From Heterodera schachtii (taxonomy: Eukaryota; Nematoda; Chromadorea; Rhabditida; Heteroderidae), in assembly GCA_023374025.1 (NCBI GenBank), contig SIJG01000023.1, positions 543,197 to 607,196 of the forward strand: 64,000 nt of DNA, written 5' to 3'. Under the pieces are notes generated by a model. It made no database searches, had not been told where the DNA came from, and worked only from the letters and a program-made list of their open reading frames with translations. Shown here one piece after another: positions 46,533 to 57,891 of the stretch (position 1 is the first letter of the stretch; each line of letters starts with the position of its first letter). The position numbers and the translations under genes were made by a program.

Positions 46533-48853
46533 GTGCCGGGAGTGGGAACGGGAGTTCGAGTTTGCCGGGAGTGGGAACGGGAGTTCGAGTTTGCCGGGAG
46601 TGGGAACGGGAGTTCGAGTTTGCCGGGAGTGGGAACGGGAGTCCGAGTTTGCTGGGAGTGGGAACGGGAGTTCGAGTTTGCCGGGAGTGGAACGGGAGTT
46701 CGAGTTTGCCGGGAGTGGGAACGGGAGTCGAGTTTGCCGGGAGTGGGACGGGAGTTCGAGTTTGCCGGGAGTGGGAACGGGAGTTCGAGTTTGCCGGGAG
46801 TGGGAACGGGAGTTCGAGTTTGCCGGGAGTGGGAACGGGAGTTCGAGTTTGCCGGGAGTGGGAACGGGAGTTCGAGTTTGCCGGGAGTGGGAACGGGAGT
46901 TCGAGTTTGCCGGGAGTGGGAACGGGAGTTCGAGTTTGCCGGGAGTGGGAACGGGAGTTCGAGTTTGCCGGGAGTGGGAACGGGAGTTCGAGTTTGCCGG
47001 GAGTGGGAACGGGAGTTCGAGTTTGCCGGGAGTGGGAACGGGAGTTCGAGTTTGCCGGGAGTGGGAACGGGAGTTCGAGTTTGCCGGGAGTGGGAACGGG
47101 AGTTCGAGTTTGCCGGGAGTGGGAACGGGAGTTCGAGTTTGCCGGGAGTGGGAACGGGAGTTCGAGTTTGCCGGGAGTGGGAACGGGAGTTCGAGTTTGC
47201 CGGGAGTGGGAACGGGAGTTCGAGTTTGCCGGGAGTGGGAACGGGAGTTCGAGTTTGCCGGGAGTGGGAACGGGAGTTCGAGTTTGCCGGGAGTGGGAAC
47301 GGGAGTTCGAGTTTGCCGGGAGTGGGAACGGGAGTTCGAGTTTGCCGGGAGTGGGAACGGGAGTTCGAGTTTGCCGGGAGTGGGAACGGGAGTTCGAGTT
47401 TGCCGGGAGTGGGAACGGGAGTTCGAGTTTGCCGGGAGTGGGAACGGGAGTTCGAGTTTGCCGGGAGTGGGAACGGGAGTTCGAGTTTGCCGGGAGTGGG
47501 AACGGGAGTTCGAGTTTGCCGGGAGTGGGAACGGGAGTTCGAGTTTGCCGGGAGTGGGAACGGGAGTTCGAGTTTGCCGGGAGTGGGAACGGGAGTTCGA
47601 GTTTGCCGGGAGTGGGAACGGGAGTTCGAGTTTGCCGGGAGTGGGAACGGGAGTCCGAGTTTGCCGGGAGTGGGAACGGGAGTTCGAGTTTGCCGGGAGT
47701 GGGAACGGGAGTTCGAGTTTGCCGGGAGTGGGAACGGGAGTTCGAGTTTGCCGGGAGTGGGAACGGGAGTTCGAGTTTGCCGGGAGTGGGAACGGGAGTT
47801 CGAGTTTGCCGGGAGTGGGAACGGGAGTTCGAGTTTGCCGGGAGTGGGAACGGGAGTTCGAGTTTGCCGGGAGTGGGAACGGGAGTTCGAGTTTGCCGGG
47901 AGTGGGAACGGGAGTTCGAGTTTGCCGGGAGTGGGAACGGGAGTTCGAGTTTGCCGGGAGTGGGAACGGGAGTTCGAGTTTGCCGGGAGTGGGAACGGGA
48001 GTTCGAGTTTGCCGGGAGTCGGAACGGGAGTTCGAGTTTGCCGGGAGTCGGAACGGGAGTTCGAGTTTGCCGGGAGTGGGAACGGGAGTTCGAGTTTGCC
48101 GGGAGTGGGAACGGGAGTTCGAGTTTGCCGGGAGTGGGAACGGGAGTTCGAGTTTGCCGGGAGTGGGAACGGGAGTTCGAGTTTGCCGGGAGTGGGAACG
48201 GGAGTTCGAGTTTGCCGGGAGTGGGAACGGGAGTTCGAGTTTGCCGGGAGTGGGAACGGGAGTTCGAGTTTGCCGGGAGTGGGAACGGGAGTTCGAGTTT
48301 GCCGGGAGTGGGAACGGGAGTTCGAGTTTGCCGGGAGTGGGAACGGGAGTTCGAGTTTGCCGGGAGTGGGAACGGGAGTTCGAGTTTGCCGGGAGTGGGA
48401 ACGGGAGTTCGAATTTGCCGGGAGTGGGAACGGGAGTTCGAGTTTGCCGGGAGTGGGAACGGGAGTTCGAATTTGCCGGGAGTGGGAACGGGAGTTCGAG
48501 TTTGCCGGGAGTGGGAACGGGAGTTCGAGTTTGCCGGGAGTGGGAACGGGGAGTTCGAGTTTGCCGGGAGTGGGAACGGGAGTTCGAGTTTGCCGGGAGT
48601 GGGAACGGGAGTTCGAGTTTGCCGGGAGTGGGAACGGGAGTTCGAGTTTGCCGGGAGTGGAACGGGAGTGCGAGTTTGCCGGGAGTGGGAACGGGAGTTC
48701 GAGTTTGCGGGAGTGGGAACGGGAGTTCGAGTTTGCCGGGAGTGGGAACGGGAGTCCGAGTTTGCCGGGAGTGGGAACGGGAGTTCGGTCCGAGTTTGCC
48801 GGGAGTGGGAACGGGAGTTCGAGTTTGCCGGAGTGGGAGCGGGAATTCGAGAT
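46533..48853 (+). repeat. 29-bp minisatellite, about 80 copies
   Basis: Near-perfect tandem copies of GCCGGGAGTGGGAACGGGAG + TTCGAGTTT (29 bp). Most copies are identical; single-base variants (TTCGAA, GTCCGAG, AGTCGG) and 1-bp length changes cluster near both ends. Because 29 is not a multiple of three and the unit has no stop in any frame, all three plus frames and at least two minus frames stay open for 780-820 codons. These are not genes. Confidence 0.97.
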
Positions 48854-50215
48854 TTTCGGGAGCATGACCGACCGGTAATCCCGTCAAAATCCCAGTCCCG
48901 CCCGCTGTGTCAAAAAGTGCCGGGATCGGAATTGGAACTCACACAACCCGCTGGTCTCGAATTAAGACTAAAACAATAGAACCCCCCCCCCGCCAACCCC
49001 CCAAAAATATGAAAATCCAATTTTTAATTGGATTTTTCCGGGAATTTCCCATCAAATTTTCGGAATCCCTTTGTCCGAGATTAGCATCATCGCAATTGAT
49101 GATGCATTTGTGTGGCGTTCTCTTTCTCTCTCCGGACAAATTCCAAGCAAAAAAACAAAAAAAAATAATTCCGCTTTTCCCCCAACACAAATTGGTCGAT
49201 CGGTTGGACTGATTGATTGCGTCTATTTTACTACAAATAAATGTTTTATATAATTGAATAAGCGAATGATTAATACGTTTTGGCAAAAATTTGCGGGAAA
49301 ATGTCGTGCTAATATTTGAACAAAAATTATTTTGCTATTCAACTTAACAAATGGGGCATTATAAAATGATTAAGGAAATTTTGGGAAGAAAATTTTAAAT
49401 TTACAAAATTTCACGGTAAATGATTAAAGAATAGTATTAGAAATTGGCTCAGAAATTTTCGGTGATTATTTCTGATCGAAAATATATTTGCATGATTGGT
49501 CAGCTTAACAAAAGTTTTAGTAAATTTTGATGAATTATTAAATCATTTTAAAATAAAATAAAAAAGATCAGTAGGGGGGGGGGGGAAAGTTAATCAGCAG
49601 AATTTCATTGCTGATCAGTTTCCTCTGCTGATTATAATTTAAGCTGACCCATTGTGATCACTGATCAGCAACAGCCGCAGCAGAAAATTGCTGCGCAATT
49701 CTGATCAGAATTAGGCAAGAAATTCGACGAGTTTTTCTGATCGGAAATATTGTTCTCTGATCAGTTGATTCAGCTGATTAAATGTGCTCAGACATGAAAA
49801 GATTGTCATCTGATCAGCTTAACAACAGTTTTACAAATTTTTAATGAATTATTAATTAAGCAATTTAAAAATTCAAAAAAAAAAATGATCAGTGCGAGAA
49901 ATAAATCAGATCAGCAGAATTGTCCTATAACAATTCTATTTTGATCATTGCAGTTTCCTCTGCTAATGATAATTGAAGCTGATCCATTGTGATCAGCAAC
50001 AGCCGCAGCAGAATTGTTGCGCAATTCTCTGATCAGAGAACAATTAGGGAACCCAACAATTGTTTCCGATCAATCGATCGCTGCTGATCAAATGATAAGG
50101 AAGAAAATTGTTAGGTCGTGTAAATGTTTTTGTTTTATATGTGTGCTGTGCTGTGCTCTGTGCTCATTTCACCACGCCTTTTCAACAGAGAAAATGAGTG
50201 AATAAAAGTGATCAA

Positions 50216-50287
50216 TCATTCATTTTTCTTTTTCTGCTCGCCCTTGGCGCCGATTGGTGGCGGTGGGTGACGTTGCGCAACGTGCAT
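50216..50287 (-). CDS. Possible very short ORF (23 codons)
   Basis: ATG at 50287 is preceded by TATAAAC. The frame MHVAQRHPPPPIGAKGEQKK + KNE then a stop is GC-richer than its surroundings, which hints at coding use or a first exon. No homology recognised and no splice partner found. Could be chance. Confidence 0.15.
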   Translation of the reverse strand: MHVAQRHPPPPIGAKGEQKKKNE

Positions 50288-51119
50288 GTTTATAAGGCCC
50301 CAAACGGGGAAAAAATTGATAAATGATACCAATTAACACAGATTATCGGCATGATGATCAAAGGAATGTGGTGCAAGTTTTAGGCCCATAAAAATGGTGA
50401 ATTGGCGCCGCCAAAGTATCGGCTATGATCACCAGCAGTTTTGTCTAGGGTTCTCAGACCAGAGATTTTTTTTTTTTTTTGTGATTTTGGAAGGAGACAG
50501 TAAATGGGGCATTTTTGAAAACCTAAAGATTGAGGATTTTTGGGTGTTTTTTGAATTTTTGAAAAAAATAAAATACACAAATTAACCCCTATAATTAGCC
50601 AAAATAATGATCAAATGCAAAATGCACTTAATTAGTTAATTAATTCACTGTGCCCTAGTGATGTTTGAGAATGTCAATGCCGAGTCTCGGCAAACTTTCG
50701 GCGATTCATAACTATAAACCATTATTGTGAGTTGTGGGAATGTTATGGGATTGGGCATTTCATGAAATGCCGAAAATGTCCGAGATTAAAGATTCAGGTC
50801 GAGATCGTCAATCAGTTTTATATTAGCAAACAAAACAATGATTTCAAATGCGATCAATTAAGTAATGCCCTAGCGATGTTCGAGAATGTGGGTGCCGAGT
50901 CTCGAAAAATCGCAATTAATGGCTGAAAAGCAAATTGTTTTTCGTGGGTTTGCGCAAACATCAAAAAGGCCCGCCGCCATATTATTTGAGCATAGATGAA
51001 GCAGCATAAACAATCAAATTGAACCTTTTCTTCTACATACATAACATAATAATGATAATGATGATGATCGGCTCGGCGTGTACACACAAAGAAGCGCAGC
51101 AAATCGCGAAGCAATTTGC

Positions 51120-51460
51120 ATTATTTCTGCTGTTTTGGGTGGGGGCGGGGCGGAGACGGACGCCAAATGAGCGCCGGCCGCCCCGGGGGGTGGGCGAGCG
51201 CCGCGGGCTGAGCACAACCGGTTTCATAGCGCCGCGCCGACCGACCGGCACTGATTAGTGAGAGCGCTGCCAGCGCCTAATGAGGCGCCAGCGGCGCCCA
51301 TTAGCGGGGGCGGGGGCACAGGCACACAACAAATGACGCCGCCGCCGCTGGAGAAGAAGCAATTTGGGGGGCCGTCGGCGGGTGGCGGGCACTTTATGTC
51401 GCCCGCCCCCCGCCGTCGTACTCTGAGTGCGATCAGAGTGCAAAGAACGATGTGGTTGGT
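51120..51460. other. GC-rich island
   Basis: About 340 bp of strongly GC-rich sequence (GGGTGGGGGCGGGGCGGAGA, GCCGCCGCCGCTGGAGAAGA) in AT-rich surroundings. Several frames are open on both strands but none has a convincing family match. Could be a promoter region or an unrecognised exon. Confidence 0.4.
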
Positions 51461-52830
51461 TCATATGTAATTAGTAATATGTTGAAGCAGATATATGTAT
51501 GCTTTTTGATCGGGAAGGAATTTGCCGGCATTTAGCCGAAATTTCGGGAGTCTCGAATTTGGGCATTTTATTAAGAGCGATTGGGCATTTTAGAAATTCA
51601 TTTGAATATTCCAAGGAATTAGAGCATATGCCAGAGTCGCACAAATAGCGAATGATTTAAAATTCCATCAGATTTGAATATTGCACTGGAAATTTCGGAA
51701 ATTTCTGAATTTCGAATTCTCGAGTTTGAAAATTTAGTGATGAAAATTGCTTTCGAATTCTGCCTAAAAAGCTGCAAAAATTTAATTAAAATGCCAAAAA
51801 AAGGGACGTAAATTTTTTTTTTTTTAATTTGGCACTTCAAAATGCCAAGAAAATTGAGTGGAACAATTTTTGTGTGTAAGTAATAAATGTTGCCCTCCTA
51901 GGGCACACAGAAGGGCCATTCAAAAATGTGTGAAGAGTAGCAGCAAGCATGACATTAAGCAGAAAATCATTAAAACTCAAATTCAAAAAACAAAATTGCC
52001 CCAGGCAAAATAAAAAATTTCAAGCAAAAATTTATATTTAAATGAAAAAAAAGTGGGCTGTATTTTTGAGCGGAGAACAAATCGGCAGGCAACAGCAGAT
52101 GGATTTGAATGAATGAATGAATGTGAGTGCCGTAAATTTGGGTCACCTCAGCCACTTCGGAAACAAGTGGCTTTTCCCAATCAAAGGATGACTGAGGAAT
52201 GAACAGCAAATGAATTTGCTTGGCGATCAAAATGCGACCGAAATTCGGCGGAATTAATCCGAGATCCCTGCAGGGGATTTAGAATTTGTTGCAGGGATTA
52301 ATCCGAGATCCCTGCAGGGGATTTAGAATTTGTTGCAGGGATTAATCCGAGATTCTCGGGCAAGATTTTTCAAAATTCTCGAGGGGCTTAACCAAGATTG
52401 TGACCTTAAGAAACTTTTACTGGGGCCTGAATTTTAATATTTTTAAAAAATCAACAAATGGCGCGGCGCTTAGAATTGCAAAAAACTACGCGCCAAAATC
52501 ATACACCTATTGAGGGCATAAATGCCACAATTTGGAGCTAAGATTTCCTCAAATGGATTTATGCCAATGGGAAACAATTCTGCGTGCCCTTAATTGCTTT
52601 TTTAAAACTCAAAATCTATGACAAAACGGGAAAATTGCTTTTTTAAACTTCCTATGGGAACAGAAAAAGTGGGGGTCGATTTGTACCGATTTTTTTTTGC
52701 TCTCTTCCCGCAATTCACTTAAATTGAAACCTGTACAAATAGTAGTAAATTTATTGTACACTTGTGCTTTCAAAGTTATGTTGTCATAACCGAGAATTGG
52801 CCACTTTTTTTTAGCTAGGAGAGGAGTAAA

Positions 52831-53142
52831 GAGAAAGAGAGATATGATGAGAGAGAGTGGGAAAATAAGAGCAGCACAGACTGTCAGAGAGTAACGAGAG
52901 ATTGGTGATCTCACTGACTAATCCCCCTTTTCACGAGAAAGAGAGATATGATGAGAGAGAGTGGGAAAATAAGAGCAGCACAGACTGTCAGAGAGTAACG
53001 AGAGATTGGTGATCTCACTGACTAATCCCCCTTTTCACGAGAAAGAGAGATATGATGAGAGAGTGTGGGAAAATAAGAGCAGCACAGACTGTCAGAGAGC
53101 AACGAGAGATTGGTGATCTCACTGACTAATCCCCCTTTTCAC
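52831..53142 (+). repeat. 104-bp tandem repeat, three copies
   Basis: Three near-identical units beginning GAGAAAGAGAGATATGATGA and ending GACTAATCCCCCTTTTCAC (starts 52831, 52935, 53039). Purine-rich on this strand. It lies downstream of the carrier gene's duplicated last exon. Confidence 0.92.
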
Positions 53143-53665
53143 AGATAGAAAATGCCACATGAAGCGGCTGGTTCAATCCGGCAATTTCCGTAAGTTTTTT
53201 TTTCAAATTTTGCCAATTAATTTTGAAAAAAAATTGTGTTCCAAATATTTGGCAAATTGTATAACGGAACTGACAAATGAGTACCAGCGATATCAGTCTA
53301 GAAAATCCATAAAAATTTGTCAAATTTAAAAAATGCCGAGGCCAAATAAATTCGCTATGTTTCAATTATTTTTGACTGATCGCTCCGCCGTCAATTTGTT
53401 AAGTTTCATTGTGATTTACTTGTCAAATGCCAAACACAAAAACTTTTACACATTTTAATCACTGATTTTAATCAAAAATACATTTTCGCAAAATTAATTA
53501 CATTAAAATTATTGATTTATTGTTGTTGTGTGGTAAGGCAAACAAAATGGGAGCAGAGAGCGAGAGAGACGGACGAATGGAGGAGGAGAGACAGACACAC
53601 CCAGCGACAAAACAATGAAATTAATATCGAAAAATACAGTAAACACAAAGAGATTGTTTTTTTTT

Positions 53666-53826
53666 TCAAACGCCCGCTTGGCGAAATGCCCACAGCGCCA
53701 GCTCAAGCCCGGAGAAGCAGGCCGCGTTGGCGTGGAACGCGCACAACATGACGGGCACGAAGCCGCGGAACAGCGCACGGTGCCCCTCCTCGCGCAACAT
53801 TTCGCGGAACACATCACGGATGCCTT
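53666..53826 (-). pseudogene. Duplicated, diverged last exon of the SLC25A20-like carrier
   Basis: Same length (161 nt), same phase and an intact acceptor (CTCTCAACAG) as the proximal last exon 54358-54518, with the 3' flank also duplicated. It reads [20 protein letters not shown] then GFVPVMLCAFHANAACF and ends [11 protein letters not shown]. Relative to the proximal copy, Arg-to-Cys and Pro-to-His changes hit the conserved [10 protein letters not shown] block, and Pro-to-His changes EEGP. It may be a pseudo-exon or an alternative terminal exon. Confidence 0.7.
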
Positions 53827-54357
53827 CTGTTGAGAGAGGGAGAAAAATTAAATTACAAAATAGGCAAACAAAATGCCAAAAAAGACACAGAAATAAAATG
53901 CCAAATGAAGCGGCCGGTTCAGTCCGGCAATTTACGTCACACTTTTTTTTGAAATTGGCCAATTTAGATTTGGAAAAAATAAAATTTCATAAAAATTTGT
54001 TAATTTTAAATGCCGCGGCCAAAAAAATTCGTGATGTTTTAGTCATTTTTGTTTGATCGCACTGAATCGATTGGGCTCCGCCGTCAATTTGTTAAGTTTC
54101 GTTGTGATTTACTTGTCAAATGCCAAAATCAAAAAATTTACACATTTTAATCACTGATTTTAATCAAAAATACATTTTCGCAAAATTAATTACATTAAAA
54201 TTATTGATTTATTGTTGTTGTGTGGTAAGGCAAACAAAATGGGAGCAGAGAGCGAGAGAGACGGACGAATGGAGGAGGAGAGACAGACACACCCAGCGAC
54301 AAAACAATGAAATTAATATCGAAAAATACAGTAAACACAAAGAGATTGTTTTTTTTT

Positions 54358-56315
54358 TCAAACGCCCGCTTGGCGAAACGCCCACAGCGCCAGCTCAAGC
54401 CCGGAGAAGCAGGCCGCGTTGGCGGGAAACGCGCGCAGCATCACGGGCACAAAGCCGCGGAACAGCGCACGCGGTCCCTCCTCTCGCAAAATTTCGCGGA
54501 ACACATCACGGATGCCATCTTACAACGGATAGAAGTGGGGGAAAATTTTCGAAAAAAAAAAAAATTTGAAGGGGGGACAAAATGCCAAACCATTAGAGGC
54601 TCCCAAATTTTTCAATTAAGTTTTTGTTTTCTTCGCTGCCTTTTGAAAGCCCCGCCAGGGACAACTGTGGGAGGAATCCTCTCGCGGCGGGCATATTGCG
54701 ACAAGAACTTCTCCGTGTCCCACAGTTTTTTGCCCTGGCGGGCGTTAATAGTGACAACTCGTTGAAATTTTTAATTGAAAAACTTAGACACCGTGCCAAA
54801 AAAAATGCCAAACCAAAAAAAAAATTACTCGGATATTTGCCCTCGGGCGCCGTCTGCAGCCTGGACTTCATCACGTCGGCCGGAATGCACACGGACCAAT
54901 TGGCGATGCCGGCAAAACCGCCCGCCAGCAGACTGAAAAGGGGACAAATTTAAATGTATTGTACAAATCTTTTGAAAAAAACGCGCCGTAAAAAATGGCT
55001 GGCCGCCCAAAATTTTTGCCTCGGAGTAAATTGAAATTTAAACCTCAATTATACCCCCCCCCCCCTCTTCCCCCAATTTCCCGGACTAACGTTGCCATGG
55101 GCGTCAGCTCGTTTCGTTCTCCGCCCGAAAATTTTTCTTTGAGCAATTCGTACACAGCAATGTAAGCGCCGCTGGCCGGAATATCTGCAATTTTTTTTAA
55201 TTGAAATTGGCGAAAGATTTATTTACGGACCCTAAATCAATGCCCATCCCCGCCAAAAAATAGATTCCGACTCATTTTGGGTGTGAATTTGACTCCATGT
55301 ACCCCAATCCACCAACCCCTGAGCAGTGTGGCGGCCGTGCCCCGGTAAATGCTGCGAATGCCACCCTCTCTGTACAGCTTGCGCACCACGTCCACCGGCC
55401 CGGTGTATTTGGGCGTTGTGCCGGCACTGGAGTCCATGGACTGCACTTGGAGAATGCATTTGATTCGCTCGCCTAAAAAATGATGAATTGGCACCAGTTA
55501 TAAAATAGTGCCATCCCCTAAAATTAGTGCCGGGGGTTGGAAAATTAAGGCCAACGGGGGCTCTATTTTAGCAAATACGGTAACTATTAAGCGGAAGAAG
55601 TAAAAATCCCTCAAAAAAGTGGTCAACCTGGCACCATCACAGCGGTGGTGAACACGCCGGCAATGGCACCGGCCGTGAAATTCTGCTTGAAGTTCAACTG
55701 CTGGCCCGGCTCGTTCTGCAGCAGCCATTTGCCCAGCGCAGTGCCGCCAAAGAAAACGGCAAAGAGTGGTGAAACGCCGACGAGCGGGGCGGCCATGCCT
55801 TTGTAAAGTTTAAACAATTAAACTCGCGTTTTGTGCTCGAAATTGCTGAAAAGGGTGTCCAATTCGTGATTTGAGAGCCCGAAATCGGGAAATTTCCATC
55901 AAATCTGAATTTTTTTTTTCACAGCCTGTCTGATGTTTAAGCCTCAAGACTCTTTGAAAAGTGGTGTTTTTCGACCAAATTGCGACTATTTTTCAGATTT
56001 AACAATCGATGGTTTAAGGGCTGGATAGGATTTTAGTGAAAATAGCCCTCTCCGAACTGTCCATGTGTGACGGAAGCGGACTTGAAAATCAAATTTTTTT
56101 AAATTCCGAAAAAACCTCACAAAAAATCCCTCCCGTGCCATGGTTTGGCGCACACAGTCCATCGCGCCGGTGAACAGTGGCGGCTGTCCGGGCGCCGGCT
56201 TTGGCATTGTCTGCAGTCGAACTTTGACCGTGTCGAACGGATGGCCGGTGATGACGGCGCATGAGCCGCCGATGCCGCCAGCGATGAAATTGGTCACCAC
56301 ATTTGTGTCACTCAT
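54358..56315 (-). CDS. SLC25A20: Mitochondrial carnitine/acylcarnitine carrier
   Basis: An inner-membrane antiporter that brings acylcarnitines into the matrix for beta-oxidation (C. elegans dif-1 is a member). Exons, transcript order: 56315-56121, about 55811-55628, 55472-55317, 55184-55091, 54932-54829 and 54518-54358. All three carrier signatures are present: [23 protein letters not shown] and [12 protein letters not shown]. Family-specific blocks include [13 protein letters not shown] and [10 protein letters not shown]. The junction of exons 1 and 2 is irregular: [14 protein letters not shown] matches the family length exactly, but the base pair before KLYKG is not AG, and an in-frame stop lies six codons after the nearest TTTTCAG. 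The final exon is tandemly duplicated downstream (53666-53826). Confidence 0.88.
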
Positions 56316-57891
56316 CGTTTTTGTGTATTTACAACAATGGACGGGAATTTGGACCACAAAATATGTATTTGTATGCTGAGATTCTGCTGAATTGAAAAGG
56401 CATTGTAAATGTGCAACATATTTTTGTGGCAAAATTAAAGAGTATAGGTAATTGGATACACTTTATTTCCCTAATAGAGGTCACAGGGGCTTTATTTTTC
56501 AACCCCAATTGGGGGGGGGGCTTTAATGGAGGGGTGGCTATAACAGAAAAGGGGCTCTACTGCAGTATACGCGTCCAATCACAGTTTAAGCGTCCAATCA
56601 ATGACCACACTTAGATAGTTTCTTAGGCCATAACTTTTTTACATACTTGATCAAGACAAACATTCTTGGTATCAATCGCAAGCTTAAAGTCTATAAAAGT
56701 TTTGCTTTATCTAAAGTTTGTGCTCAAGAAACAAGAATGTAAGATTTGACGAAGTTAGAAAACAAAGTTGTGGCCTAAGAAACTAAGGATGGTCACTGAT
56801 TGGACGCCGTAAACTTTTGATTTGACATGTAAACTGCAATAGAGCCAAAAAAAAGTTGCAACATGCAAGGACTAATTTAGAATATCGGTAGTTGTTTTGA
56901 AAAGCCTTGGAACCGGGTCTGGATTTCATGTTTGACTTAGATCTGGATTTTCTGGAAAAACGAAGATTCAAGGAAAAGTTAGGTGGTCTAAAAACGGTTG
57001 ATTGTTGGAACCACAATTCTCAAGTACATGTTAAATATTAACGGGTCTCTGGTCCCGTCCGATCCCAAAATGACATTATTATTTTTAATTTTCTTTTAAT
57101 ATAAAAGTATAAAAGACAATAAAACCAATAAATCCCTAGCAAATGAAGTTAAGATAATGAAAAATGAATGAAAGAATCGTGGTGGTTGTTGAGGTCCGTC
57201 TGTGAAGATGAGTGAGTGAAAGTGTTGGGTGTTCCCATTAAATAATGGACTTTGTACTCCTTTTTTATTGCTGTTCGAGTGAAAAAAATTTGAGAGAAAA
57301 ATTTAAATTTGCGCTAAATTTTGCACTAAAATTAAGTTTGAAAAATAATTGGCATTATTAATTTGCATGAAAAGAGTCACTCCCCCATTCACTCTTTTTC
57401 AATCGCTTGTTGACAATTTGCATTCATTCATATTTCTCCCATTTTTGCATAAAATGGTCCGTCAAAATTATTGAATTTTTTTTTGAATATTTTTTTGTAT
57501 ATGTTTTATTATATTTATCTTTCATAGAAGCATAGATATGCATTTAATTTAAAAAATTTTGCTAAAAAAAGAAAAATTAATAAAATTTTGTTTTTGATTA
57601 AAAAAAATTTGCTTCATAATTTTTCATTTAATATTAACTTATTGGGAAAAGTTTGTTACTTAAAAATTCAATTTTATATAAGGCGGACATTTTTTCTAAA
57701 GTCTGACCTATATTTCATAATTTTTTGAGCATGCATTTCTTGGACCAAAATCCATGCATTGGGTCCAAGTCGACCTCTATTTTTTTCCAATTTTTTTTAA
57801 TAATCATTACGCTTCCATTAATTTTATGAAAACCTTTTATTCAGCAATTTGTTAAACAACTTTTTGAGCAATAATATCGCATCATATTTGA
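56316..57891. other. Divergent intergenic region between carrier (-) and AT-hook (+) genes
   Basis: Contains the hairpin copy 56571-56815, a G-run at 56511-56521 and long AT-rich sequence. It must hold both promoters. No gene recognised. Confidence 0.6.
56571..56815. mobile_element. Dispersed hairpin element, GCGTCCAATCA-armed copy
   Basis: The left arm has GCGTCCAATCA twice (56571-56581, 56590-56600), then ATGACCACACTTAG, then TAGTTTCTTAGGCCATAACT. The right arm is the complement, ending ACTGATTGGACGCCGTAAAC. The core retains CATTCTTGGTATCAATCGCA. Outer arms are again unlike other copies. Confidence 0.72.

Larger units (their letters stand above)
48854..53665. other. Long intergenic region without a recognised gene
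   Basis: Mostly AT-rich. It contains TGATCA-rich sequence (49560-50110), a possible short minus-strand frame (50216-50287), a GC-rich island (51120-51460), a 44-bp repeat (GGGATTAATCCGAGATCCCT + GCAGGGGATTTAGAATTTGTTGCA, about 2.3 copies, 52240-52350) and a 104-bp tandem array (52831-53142). I see no exon chain on either strand. Confidence 0.6.

Noticed and set aside
46419..48979. Five overlapping 780-820-codon frames on both strands
   Set aside because: They come from a stop-free 29-bp tandem unit read in all plus frames and several minus frames; no start context, family or splice structure supports any of them.
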